From Acholeplasma laidlawii_A (GTDB lineage: Bacteria; Bacillota_I; Bacilli_A; Acholeplasmatales; Acholeplasmataceae): a DNA stretch of 64,000 bases. The stretch lies in assembly GCF_030166555.2 (NCBI RefSeq), contig NZ_CP126461.2. One strand, given 5' to 3'. Made by a program: the position numbers and the translations under genes. Shown here one piece after another: positions 56,068 through 64,000 of this stretch (position 1 is its first letter; every line of letters starts with the position of its first letter). The notes beneath the pieces were generated by a model that worked only from the letters and a program-made list of their open reading frames with translations, made no database searches and was not told where the DNA came from.

Positions 56068-56581
56068 TTATGGAATGATAACCTTAAATGTTATTTTTAT
56101 TGGGTAAATTGGATCATCAAATGTTCCTTCAGTAATTGGTGGGTGTGATAAGAACTTATCAATGTTTTCTGAAAATGTTTTATCGGTGTATGCTCTATTT
56201 GACATCATGCAGAATACAATCTCATCAGAAATAACAGAAATGATTTTTTGAATGAATGCTTTGATGAGGTTGTTTGTTATGACTTTGATACCATCTTTGT
56301 TTTCTTTCAATATTTTCTTAATGAAATCTAATCTTTCTTTAGCTTCATGACCTTTGATGAATGAATCTTCCATTTTCTTTAACTCGTTTTTATAAACAAT
56401 CAATCTATCATTAACTTCGGATAATTTTTTATTAAATACATCTTGAGCAATTGGCGTCTTCAAATGAAGGTCAATCAATGATTTAAACTCGTTTTCTATT
56501 TCAATAATTAATTCACGTTTTTCAATCAAAGCATCTTCAGCAGCACCAACTGAAATTGCATTATTTGTAATTCTAAACAAT
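56068..56581 (-). pseudogene. Serine recombinase copy 3, C-terminal part only
   Basis: The - strand frame from about LFRITNNAISVGAAEDAL to FKVIIP matches the last 170 residues of the recombinase at 34811. Upstream of about 56581 the sequence is unrelated, so the catalytic domain is absent. Confidence 0.85.
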
Positions 56582-56668
56582 GATGCTTTTAGAACAAAAA
56601 TCAAAAGATAAGACTCGAAACAATATTTTAAGATAAATACAAAGGATTGATAATATAATGTAGGACCA

Positions 56669-56726
56669 TTGACAAAAAGTGAAATGATAATGTATAATAT
56701 GAACATGTGAACATATAAACATGTGA
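56669..56726 (+). promoter_or_regulatory. Promoter and likely ArsR operator
   Basis: TTGACA (56669-56674), 18-base spacer, TATAAT (56693-56698). Directly after it, 56701-56726 has two ACATGTGA copies flanking ACATAT, a repeated palindromic core of the kind ArsR/SmtB repressors bind. Position fits repression of the arsR-ATPase transcript. Confidence 0.7.
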
Positions 56727-56805
56727 GGGTAGGTGGCATTGGTGTGGATTTGCAATTATGATGATTTTAGATGTAGCATTAGGTTAACTAAAGGAGGCTT
56801 CAAAA

Positions 56806-57120
56806 ATGGCAGAGCAAACATTATTAGAATCGAGAATAGAAGATAAAGTTAGTATTCTATTTAAAACTTTATCTGATCCAACAAGAATTAAAATTATTTA
56901 TGCATTAAAGAATAAAGAACTTACAGTGAGTGAAATTGTTGAGTTGGTTGGTATTACACAAAGTGCAGTATCACATCAACTGAGAGTCTTGCGAAATGTT
57001 AATTTAGTAAATTATGTAAAGAAGGGAAAAGAAGTGATATATTCATTGTCAGACGAACATGTGTATAATATTTTTGATCAGGCAGTGGAACACGTTAAAG
57101 AGGAATATCATTATGAATAA
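56806..57120 (+). CDS. ArsR/SmtB-family metal-responsive repressor
   Basis: A 104-residue winged-helix repressor: LFKTLSDPTRIKIIYAL, then the recognition helix ITQSAVSHQLRVL. The C-terminal helix carries Asp and His residues in SDEHVYNIF and EHVKEEYHYE, the alpha-5 zinc site of CzrA/SmtB-type proteins. No Cys is present, so Zn or Co rather than As or Cd is the likely signal. AAGGAGG precedes the ATG. It overlaps the ATPase start by 8 bases. Confidence 0.9.
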   Translation: MAEQTLLESRIEDKVSILFKTLSDPTRIKIIYALKNKELTVSEIVELVGITQSAVSHQLRVLRNVNLVNYVKKGKEVIYSLSDEHVYNIFDQAVEHVKEEYHYE

Positions 57121-59062
57121 AGAAAAACACAATCGTAAGCATGAGGGGCATGAAGGACATGATCACAGCGACCATGACCATTCTGGACATAGTCATGAAG
57201 GGAAAAGTGCTGTTGTTTTATTCTTCTTGGGACTTGTTGCATATATTGTAGGACTTTTCATAAAAGATAATGACATAATTAGAAATGTATTAAACATTTC
57301 AGCGCTCGTTTTATCAGGGTACCATATTATTATTGAGGGTGTAACAGATACTATAAAAGCTAGTATTAAAGCAAGAAGATTTAAACCAAATATTCATCTA
57401 TTAATGTTAGTTGCTGCTGTTGGTGCAATGATAATTGCAGAATATAGAGAAGCAGCACTACTTATATTGATTTTTGCAGGTGCACATTTCCTTGAAGAAT
57501 ACGCAGAGGGTAGAAGTAAAAAGGAAATTACAAATTTACTTAAACTAAATCCAACTACTGCAAGATTAATTAAAACAGATGGAAATATTGAGATTGTTGA
57601 TGTTTCGGTATTAAAAATAGGAGATAAGTTGCAAGTCTTAAATGGTGATCAGGTGCCTACAGATGGTATTATCTATGAAGGACAATCAGTTGTCGACCAA
57701 TCTGCGATTACTGGTGAATCAATTCCAGTTGATAAAAAAGTTGGAGACAGTGTTTTTGGTAGCACGATTAATGGTACAGGTGCATTCAAGATGGAAGTTA
57801 CAAAAGATAACAAAGACACAGTTTTTGCTAAAATTGTAGAACTAGTTAGTCAAACACAAAGTAACATATCTAAAACCGCAGTATTTATTAAAAAACTTGA
57901 GCCTATTTATGTAACAGTCATTTTTTTACTAGCACCATTATTTTATTTAATAGGGCTTTATGTCTTTAATTGGGGACAAACAGATAGTTTTTATCGTACG
58001 ATGGTATTTTTAATTGGGGCATCTCCTTGTGCGCTTGCAGCAACTGATATACCAGCAACATTGTCTGCAATTTCAAACCTTGCTAAAAGAGGTGTTTTGT
58101 TTAAAGGTGGATCGTATCTATCAAATCTTTCTGATTTAAAAGCAGTTGCTTTTGATAAAACTGGTACACTGACTCAAGGAAGACCTGTTGTTACGGATGT
58201 TTTCTTTGAATCGAAAGTAACAAGTGAAGATCAAGAATTGTACTTGGACATACTGGTTTCAATGGAAAAACAATCGAATCATCCACTTGCTGATGCGATT
58301 ATAAAGCACTTTAATAATAGAAAATTAGTAAAGCTAACAGCTGAAAATATTGTAGGTGTTGGATTAGCTGCAACTTATATGGATGTATCTTATCATGTTG
58401 GAAAACCATCATCATATAAAAATGTATCTAATGAGATTGTTAAACAAACAGAGAACTAAGAATACAATGGAAAAACTGTTATTTACTTTGGAACAGATGA
58501 AAAAGTATATGGCTTAATTGCTATACAAGATATTCCAAAAGAAACTTCAAAGGAAGCAATTGAATATTTTAAAACACAAAATATACATACTGTCATGATT
58601 ACCGGTGATGCAAAAAGAACTGGTGAAGCCATTGGTAGACAATTAGGAATTGATGAAGTTAAAGGTAATGTTCTTCCGGAAGACAAATCCAAAATTATCA
58701 CAGAATTGAAGGGTTTATACGGTACAACAGCAATGCTTGGTGATGGTGTTAATGATGCACCTGCACTTGTTGCAGCTGATATTGGTATTGCTATGGGCGA
58801 GGGAACAGATATTGCTATTGATGTGGCAGATGCAGTTCTTATGAAAAATGACTTAAATAAATTTGCATATACACATAGAGTTTCAAAAAAATTAAGATCA
58901 CTTGTATGGCAAAATATTATTTTCTCTATGCTTGTTGTTTTATTCCTAATATCTATGAATATTTTAGGTATGATGGACATGGGCTATGCTGTATTGATTC
59001 ATGAGGGTAGTACACTAGTTGTTATCTTAAATGGCTTGCGATTATTAAGAGAGGTTAAATAA
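57113..59062 (+). pseudogene. Heavy-metal P-type ATPase interrupted by one in-frame TAA
   Basis: One frame of 649 codons with TAA at 58457-58459. The N terminus is His-rich (HEGHEGHDHSDHDHSGHSHE) with no HMA Cys domain. Membrane motif is SPCALAAT, the phosphorylation site DKTGTLTQG and the actuator TGES are before the stop; the hinge GDGVNDAPALVAADIG and last helices after it. With the zinc-type ArsR in front it looks like a Zn or Co exporter. The part after the stop could restart at ATG 58595 but would lack the phosphorylation site. Confidence 0.85.
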
Positions 59063-59068
59063 TTTATG

Positions 59069-59099
59069 AGAATCCAGATTTTAACTCTGGATTCTTTTT
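59069..59099 (+). terminator. Strong terminator after the ATPase
   Basis: AGAATCCAGA (59069-59078) pairs perfectly with TCTGGATTCT (59086-59095), followed by TTTT. Confidence 0.85.
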
Positions 59100-59213
59100 A
59101 TACTTTAAAAAAACTGATCTTTGGTGATGATTGTTGTTTATATCTTAGATAATTTGATAACAATCACCATAAACCGGATTTTAAATACTAACTATTTAAT
59201 TGAAGAATAATGT

Positions 59214-59338
59214 TATAATATATACGCCAAATAATTACAGTAAAAGGAACTATAAAGGCGAGTATTTTATCCTTGAATTGTTTGGCGACGTTCCTTGGGA
59301 TGAAATACTCGCTTTTGTAGTCTATGGAACGTATATAT
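59214..59338 (+). ncRNA. Highly structured RNA leader or element of unknown class
   Basis: After a TATAAT box (59214-59219) comes a 24-bp stem without mismatch: 59249-59272 with 59298-59321, three of the pairs being G-U on the + strand RNA. The 25-base loop holds TTTGGCG (59281-59287), complementary to CGCCAAA (59225-59231) upstream, which would form a pseudoknot, and GTTCCTT complementary to AAGGAAC (59244-59250). An outer ATATATACG/CGTATATAT stem covers the start codon of the next ORF. Class not recognised. Confidence 0.55.
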
Positions 59339-59480
59339 GTCAAAATTGAATAAAACTTGTCCACTTTGTGGAGCAACAGATTATTCTATTAAACATGGTA
59401 AGGATACTAAAAATAGACAAAGGTTTTTATGTAAATCATGTAATAAATCTTATATCAAAGATTCAAGTAGGTTATGTTGA
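59337..59480 (+). CDS. Zinc-ribbon fragment resembling a transposase N terminus
   Basis: A 47-residue frame with CPLCGATDY and FLCKSCNKSY separated by a basic HGKDTKNRQR segment. This CxxC-basic-CxxC layout is that of the N-terminal zinc ribbon of IS1- or IS1595-like transposases; the catalytic part is missing. Its start lies in the outer stem of the structured RNA. It may be a remnant or a small regulatory protein. Confidence 0.45.
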   Translation: MSKLNKTCPLCGATDYSIKHGKDTKNRQRFLCKSCNKSYIKDSSRLC

Positions 59481-59600
59481 TTATTAGTTTCACAGTTACA
59501 TAATCTAAAGAGTAGAAACAATTTGTAATCATTAAAACTGTATAAAAGTGTACTTATATACATAGATAATAAGCACACATATCACATGAGGTATGCAAAG

Positions 59601-60002
59601 ATGAAAGTAATTAAGAAAAATATAATAACCATTATACTAGCAGCACTATCTATTTTAGTTATTGCATTTACAGTGTCTTACCTAAATCAGAAGACCTATG
59701 CAAAAGAAGATGGTATAGTTACAATTGAATTTCAAAATGAGGACACCATAATTAGAAAATATATTTACTTTTTTAAAGGTGATACACTTCAAAATGTCAT
59801 ACTAAATCATTTTAACGATGTTATATTTGAAGAAAGTTCTTATGGTCCTTTTTTAGTATCTATTGAAGGGTACACAATGCCAAAGGATTATGCTACATAT
59901 ATAAGTATTTATATTGATGGAAGTTTTAGTCTCTATGGTATCGGTGATATAGAATTAAAAAATGAAATGACAATTTCATTAAAAGTGGAGCGTGGATCTT
60001 GA
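59601..60002 (+). CDS. DUF4430-domain exported protein
   Basis: A 133-residue protein with an N-terminal membrane segment (about 6-28) and a DUF4430 (transcobalamin-like C-terminal) domain marked by GPFLVSIEGYT, YISIYIDGSFSLYGIGDI. Such domains often accompany vitamin transporters in Firmicutes. I prefer ATG 59601 to 59586. It overlaps the next gene, an ECF S component, by 4 bases. Confidence 0.8.
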   Translation: MKVIKKNIITIILAALSILVIAFTVSYLNQKTYAKEDGIVTIEFQNEDTIIRKYIYFFKGDTLQNVILNHFNDVIFEESSYGPFLVSIEGYTMPKDYATYISIYIDGSFSLYGIGDIELKNEMTISLKVERGS

Positions 60003-60508
60003 AAAGTAAACTACAAATTTATGATATTGTACTTATTTCACTATTAACATCCTTCTTATTTGTACAAGAACAACTTCTAACATTTATACCAAACGTACAA
60101 TTAACAATCTTTTTAATTGTGCTATACTCTAAAAAACTTGGTTTAGTAAAAACTTCACTAATAGTTACCATACATGTCTTACTAGATAGTTTTTATACCT
60201 CTAGTTTCGGCATTATTTACACGCCATACATATTTATTGGACTTATGATGATACCTCTAACTTTAACAACTATTTTTAAAAAGGTTAATCACCATATCTT
60301 ACTTGGTTTATTGGGGATAGTCTATTCAATTATTAATAGCTGGTTATTTTTAATACCTTTTGTTTTTATATTAGAGGTAAATCCTTATCTATACATTGCA
60401 TCTGATATACCATTTCAAATACTATTAGCATCAAGTAGTTTTTTATCTATCTTAGTACTTTATCAGCCAACTTCAAACTTATTTGATCAAATACTAAATA
60501 AGTATTAA
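59999..60508 (+). CDS. ECF transporter S component-like membrane protein
   Basis: A 169-residue protein with five or six membrane segments and the size and topology of ECF substrate-binding (S) subunits. The TTG start overlaps the stop of the DUF4430 gene (TTGA), with GGAG upstream. The pairing with DUF4430 suggests uptake of a cobalamin-like or other vitamin. The shared ATPase and T subunits are not in this window. Confidence 0.7.
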   Translation: MKSKLQIYDIVLISLLTSFLFVQEQLLTFIPNVQLTIFLIVLYSKKLGLVKTSLIVTIHVLLDSFYTSSFGIIYTPYIFIGLMMIPLTLTTIFKKVNHHILLGLLGIVYSIINSWLFLIPFVFILEVNPYLYIASDIPFQILLASSSFLSILVLYQPTSNLFDQILNKY

Positions 60509-60632
60509 ATACCTAAAAGTATGTGTTGGACACAAAAATTGGTCATATATAGACAATAATTGTGTTATTTGATTAAAATAGTCTAAAAATAGTGTATACT
60601 CTTAAAGGTAGATGATTTAGACATTTTGTTTC

Positions 60633-60658
60633 AAGGTGTTTTATACATCAAACACCTT
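60633..60658 (+). other. Perfect hairpin in the helicase leader
   Basis: AAGGTGTTT (60633-60641) pairs with AAACACCTT (60650-60658). No T run follows, so it is not a plain terminator. It lies between a TATACT box (near 60595) and the helicase start, so it belongs to the 5' leader. Confidence 0.6.
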
Positions 60659-60690
60659 AAAATAAAAATACAAAGAACAGGAATTAATTA

Positions 60691-62037
60691 ATGAAATTTA
60701 GTGAATTAAACATTATAGAACGTATTCAAAAGGCATTAACCTTATCGGGATATGAAGCACCAACAGCAATACAAGAACAGGCAATACCAATCTTATTAAA
60801 GGGTCAAGACCTACTTGGTAGTGCTCAAACTGGAACTGGTAAAACAGCTGCATTTGCGATACCAATCTTACAAAAAATATATGAAACAAAAGAACATAAG
60901 GCACCAAGAAAAGTACAAGCACTTATACTAACCCCAACTAGAGAACTCGCACTTCAAATACACGAAAATGTTAAGATATATGCAAAATATCTAAATATTA
61001 TAAGTACCACTATTTATGGTGGTGTATCACAAAAAAGACAAGAAGAAGCACTAAAACGTGGTGTAGATGTTGTGATTGCAACACCAGGTCGCTTACTTGA
61101 TTTAATGAATCAAAAAATAGTATCTTTACAAGATGTAAGATATCTAGTACTTGATGAGGCAGACCAAATGTTAGACATGGGCTTTATTAAAGATGTAACG
61201 AGCATTGTTGATAAAACACCAAAGAAGCGTCAAACGATGCTGTTTTCAGCAACTATGCCTAAACAAATCGAGACCTTATCAAAACAAATCTTGGTAAACC
61301 CTGAAAGAATTGCTGTTACACCAGTTACACAAACACTGGATGCAATTACTCAAAGTGTTTATATGGTTAATAAGGCAAATAAGACGTTATTGTTAATTGA
61401 TTTAATTTACACCTTAAATATGAAATCAGTTTTAGTTTTTACAAAAACTAAACATGGTGCCAATAAGCTTGTTAAAAATTTAATGAATTTAGGTATTGAA
61501 TCTGAACCAATACACGGTAGTAAATCACAAGCTGCCAGAGAACGTGCTTTAGCAAACTTTAAAAAAGGTAAAACTAAGATTTTAGTTGCAACAGATATAG
61601 CAGCTCGTGGTATTGATATTGAAGCACTTGACTATGTTGTAAACTTTGAATTACCTGAAGTACCAGAAACCTATATTCACCGTATTGGTAGAACAGGGCG
61701 TGCTGGATTAAGCGGCATGGCATTATCACTAGTGGATCCTGCTGAGCAAAAGTTACTCACACAAGTAGAAAAACACATAAACTCTAAAATTCAAGTTGTT
61801 GGTCACAAATATCAAATTCAATCACAACCAAAACATAGAGAAACAACAAGTGAAAAACCGAAGGCTGATGTATCAAGAAAACAAGAAAAACCAAAAAAAG
61901 CATTGCCTGATTACTTAAAGTTTAAAGGCCATAAACCTAAACCTAAGAAGAAGAAATCAGAGGATAAATCTTTTGTAACCTATCAAAAGAAAACAAATCC
62001 ATATTTTCAAACTAAAAAATCAAACAAGAAAAAGTAA
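60691..62037 (+). CDS. DEAD-box RNA helicase (CshA/DeaD-like)
   Basis: Complete 448-residue DEAD-box helicase. Q motif region GYEAPTAIQEQAIP, motif I AQTGTGKT, motif II LDEAD, motif III SAT, then TDIAARGIDIE and HRIGRTGRAG. The C-terminal 70 residues are Lys-rich and disordered, typical of RNA-binding tails. Such enzymes help ribosome assembly, RNA decay and cold growth. It is flanked by its own promoter with a leader hairpin and a strong terminator. Confidence 0.95.
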   Translation: MKFSELNIIERIQKALTLSGYEAPTAIQEQAIPILLKGQDLLGSAQTGTGKTAAFAIPILQKIYETKEHKAPRKVQALILTPTRELALQIHENVKIYAKYLNIISTTIYGGVSQKRQEEALKRGVDVVIATPGRLLDLMNQKIVSLQDVRYLVLDEADQMLDMGFIKDVTSIVDKTPKKRQTMLFSATMPKQIETLSKQILVNPERIAVTPVTQTLDAITQSVYMVNKANKTLLLIDLIYTLNMKSVLVFTKTKHGANKLVKNLMNLGIESEPIHGSKSQAARERALANFKKGKTKILVATDIAARGIDIEALDYVVNFELPEVPETYIHRIGRTGRAGLSGMALSLVDPAEQKLLTQVEKHINSKIQVVGHKYQIQSQPKHRETTSEKPKADVSRKQEKPKKALPDYLKFKGHKPKPKKKKSEDKSFVTYQKKTNPYFQTKKSNKKK

Positions 62038-62050
62038 GTCAAATTTAAAG

Positions 62051-62106
62051 GCACTGTCATTGGTTAAGGTAAATATCATTATTTACGCCAAACAGTCCCT
62101 TTTTTC
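62051..62106 (+). terminator. Rho-independent terminator
   Basis: A compound stem: GG-ACTGT with ACAGT-CC, TTGG with CCAA, and GTAAATA with TATTTAC, followed by six T. Confidence 0.8.
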
Positions 62107-62183
62107 ATGAATATACAATAAAAACTGTTACAATATAAGTAAACTAGAGATGTAAAGCCATCCCTAGATTTTAAGGAGCACAT

Positions 62184-63566
62184 ATGATTAACGAACAAAT
62201 CAAAATAAATGATCTTATAGAATTAGAAATTAAAAAACTAGGTATCAACGGGGAAGGTATTGGGTATCACCATAAACTTGCTGTTTTTGTTGATAATGCA
62301 TTACCTGGTGAAATAATTACAGCAAAAGTAACTGAAATATTTCCTAACCGCTTATTAGCAGAAATTGAAAAAATTAAAGTTAAAAGCCCAGATAGACTTG
62401 AAGTGATGTTTCCAGAGTATGAACTATGTGGTGCATATGGTATGCAACATGTGACGTACGAAAAGTCACTACAAATTAAACGTGATATTTTAATTAACGC
62501 CTTAAATAGATATGTAGATAAAAAAATAGTCTATTCTAAAATTAAACAAACAATAGGTATGAATGAACCACTAGGTTATAGAAACAAGGTATCTTTACCT
62601 GTAAGAAAGCTGGAAGGTAAGAATAAATTTGGATTATATGCTAAGGGTGGTAATGAATTTATTCCAGTAAATGATACACCAGTGCATCATCCTAGAATCA
62701 ATGAAATCATTCAAATTGTTGAATCATTAATGGATCAACATAAATTTCATGCTTATATCCAAAAAGATAAAAGTGGCTACATGAAGTCCATGGTTATTAG
62801 AAGATCATATACGACAGGTGAAGTTCAAGTTTCTTTCTTACTCATGAAAAAATTTGAAGGCATTGCTAAGTTTACTGAGGCACTTGTTGCACAATGTCCA
62901 GAGATTGTAAGTGTATTTGCATTCTATACAGATAAATATAAAGAACAAATATTCTTTACAAGTGATTATGAAAACCTATTTGGTAAAGCAACTATTAATG
63001 AAAAAATAAATAATCAAACATTCTCATTGTATCCTGAAGCTTTCTTTCAATTAAATACTGTGATGGCGGATAACTTCTATAATAAAATGAGAGAACTAGC
63101 TAACCTACAACCTACAGATGTGGTCATAGATGCTTATGCCGGTTCTGCACCAATTAGTCATTATATTGCCAAAGATGTCAAAAAAGTTTATGCAATAGAA
63201 ATTGATCAAAGAAGTGTTCAAAGTGCTATATTATCTTTAAAGCGAAATAACATTAAAAATGTAACCGTCATTCAATCTGACTTTAAGAAAGCCTTAAAGA
63301 ATCTTGAAGTGGATACGATTGATGCAATGTTCTTTGACCCACCTAGAACTGGCCTAGGTTACGATGCAATTAAACAAATACTAAAATACAAGCCAAAGAA
63401 ACTGATTTATGGATCATGTAATCCTTCGACTTTAGCTAAAGACTTAGAAGATTTATTAAAAACTTATGAGCTTAAGAGTTTGATTCCTATGGATATGTTT
63501 CCTCATACACCATTGGTAGAAAGTGTTTCTTTACTTGAGTTAAGAACAGATTTAGAAACTGTTTAA
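62184..63566 (+). CDS. RlmCD-like RNA (uracil-C5)-methyltransferase, paralogue without Fe-S cysteines
   Basis: A 460-residue paralogue of the gene at 33274, with TRAM domain, SAM site (VIDAYAGSAPIS) and catalytic Cys in YGSCNPSTLAKD. Where the paralogue has CPVYDACGGC this one has FPEYELCGAYG, and the fourth Cys (NTCGVQH) is NDTPVHH, so three of four cluster ligands are gone. It should lack the Fe-S cluster and may act on a different uracil. AAGGAG precedes the start. Confidence 0.9.
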   Translation: MINEQIKINDLIELEIKKLGINGEGIGYHHKLAVFVDNALPGEIITAKVTEIFPNRLLAEIEKIKVKSPDRLEVMFPEYELCGAYGMQHVTYEKSLQIKRDILINALNRYVDKKIVYSKIKQTIGMNEPLGYRNKVSLPVRKLEGKNKFGLYAKGGNEFIPVNDTPVHHPRINEIIQIVESLMDQHKFHAYIQKDKSGYMKSMVIRRSYTTGEVQVSFLLMKKFEGIAKFTEALVAQCPEIVSVFAFYTDKYKEQIFFTSDYENLFGKATINEKINNQTFSLYPEAFFQLNTVMADNFYNKMRELANLQPTDVVIDAYAGSAPISHYIAKDVKKVYAIEIDQRSVQSAILSLKRNNIKNVTVIQSDFKKALKNLEVDTIDAMFFDPPRTGLGYDAIKQILKYKPKKLIYGSCNPSTLAKDLEDLLKTYELKSLIPMDMFPHTPLVESVSLLELRTDLETV

Positions 63567-63586
63567 AAATATATAACTATAAAAAT

Positions 63587-63632
63587 AGAGATACATACCA
63601 GATAAAGTACTGGATTAATGTATCTCTTTTTT
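63587..63632. terminator. Bidirectional terminator
   Basis: AGAGATACAT (63587-63596) pairs with ATGTATCTCT (63618-63627); an inner CCAG/CTGG also pairs. A T run follows on +, and an A-rich run precedes for the convergent - strand gene. Confidence 0.8.
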
Positions 63633-63679
63633 AATAGATGATAAAAATATATATGATAGTATGAGTTTATTTTTAGTTT

Positions 63680-64000
63680 TTAGAATATACCTGATGATTT
63701 TTGACCTGTAACCTTTTCATATAAAAGTTCACTTAATAGTATGAACTGAGAAGGTACATAATGAATTGGCATTTTAAATTGATAAAATTCATCCATGTAG
63801 TAGATTTGAATATTTATTCCAAGATCCCCTGGTAATTGAGGTACATCTTCAACGGGTATCGTAAATGATACATGTTCATTTTTATATGTTCCTTCATAGT
63901 TAAAACCTTTTATGGAAAGAGATAATGTACCCGCTCCAAGTGGCTTGATAAATTTACCTTCATAGCTTTCTATGACAGTAGTACTTGATAAACTGTAGTT
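63680..64000 (-). CDS. Hypothetical protein, C-terminal part only
   Basis: The - strand is open from the window edge to TAA at 63680-63682, encoding 106 residues with strand-rich sequence such as PLGAGTLSLSIKGFNYEGTY and ending KVTGQKSSGIF. No ribosome site is visible because the start lies outside the window. It converges on the methyltransferase gene at a shared terminator. No family recognised. Confidence 0.6.
   Translation of the reverse strand, partial: NYSLSSTTVIESYEGKFIKPLGAGTLSLSIKGFNYEGTYKNEHVSFTIPVEDVPQLPGDLGINIQIYYMDEFYQFKMPIHYVPSQFILLSELLYEKVTGQKSSGIF

Larger units (their letters stand above)
34639..56581. mobile_element. Composite region of tandem elements integrated in the rlmCD 3' end
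   Basis: A large serine recombinase gene at the left junction, three att-like copies of the gene tail and four recombinase copies define at least three integrations: 34639 to about 53474 (18.8 kb, itself mosaic), 53520 to about 55847 (2.3 kb remnant) and one from 55893 onward that is cut at about 56581. Both inner junctions share the same outer flank (TTTTGCAAGCAATCA...GACTAGG), the expected right end of the element. No conjugation genes are seen. Confidence 0.75.

Noticed and set aside
62184..63566. Second RlmCD gene as another integration target
   Set aside because: Its 3' end differs from the att core and no copy of its tail or recombinase sequence lies nearby.

Overview
The window comes from an AT-rich mollicute of the genus Acholeplasma, most likely A. 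laidlawii or a very close relative. The main clue is the glycosyltransferase at 5903-7099, which I recognise from memory as close to the A. laidlawii monoglucosyldiacylglycerol synthase. Genes end in TGA as well as TAA and TAG, so the standard bacterial code applies, unlike Mycoplasma. No database search was possible, so family names rest on motifs and recall.

Layout. 1-13.4 kb is core sequence: a cut DEAD-box helicase, nfo, CsoR repressor, argS, a flippase-like protein with the lipid glucosyltransferase, tRNA-Leu, a flavoprotein, arsC and a PTS IIC, interrupted at 9.3-10 kb by decayed DNA. An IS110-family element with a candidate bridge RNA sits at 13.4-14.9 kb. 15-20.3 kb holds pncB, a MATE exporter, trmL, a hemolysin-III-like gene and ackA. 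20.4-33.1 kb is a metabolic block: a liv-type ABC transporter operon, a TetR regulator, and an operon of thiolase, SDR, KAS-III-like enzyme, CoA-transferase and two alpha/beta hydrolases. Three near-identical palindromes (TGAACA-N-A-N-ATTCA) lie at the liv promoter, the TetR promoter and the thiolase promoter, so the block looks like one regulon.

From 34.6 to about 56.6 kb is an accessory region inserted in the 3' end of an rlmCD-type rRNA methyltransferase gene. A large serine recombinase lies at its left edge. Three 45-bp copies of the gene's 3' end (34594, 53475, 55848) and four complete or partial recombinase copies show tandem, decaying integrations. Cargo includes lipoproteins, an S8 protease and a DUF6973-like protein that share a Cys/His-rich tail, an Rgg/PlcR-like regulator facing a small exported peptide, and a prophage-like segment (two HTH regulators, tyrosine integrase, antirepressor, excisionase, terminase-like and ParB-methylase genes) cut by a decayed IS91-like element.

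56.7-64 kb returns to core-like genes: an ArsR regulator with a metal P-type ATPase broken by one in-frame stop, a strongly structured RNA element before a zinc-ribbon fragment, a DUF4430 protein with an ECF S component, a second DEAD-box helicase, a second RlmCD paralogue that has lost its Fe-S cysteines, and the end of an unidentified gene. Four genes in the window are otherwise intact but carry one in-frame stop codon.
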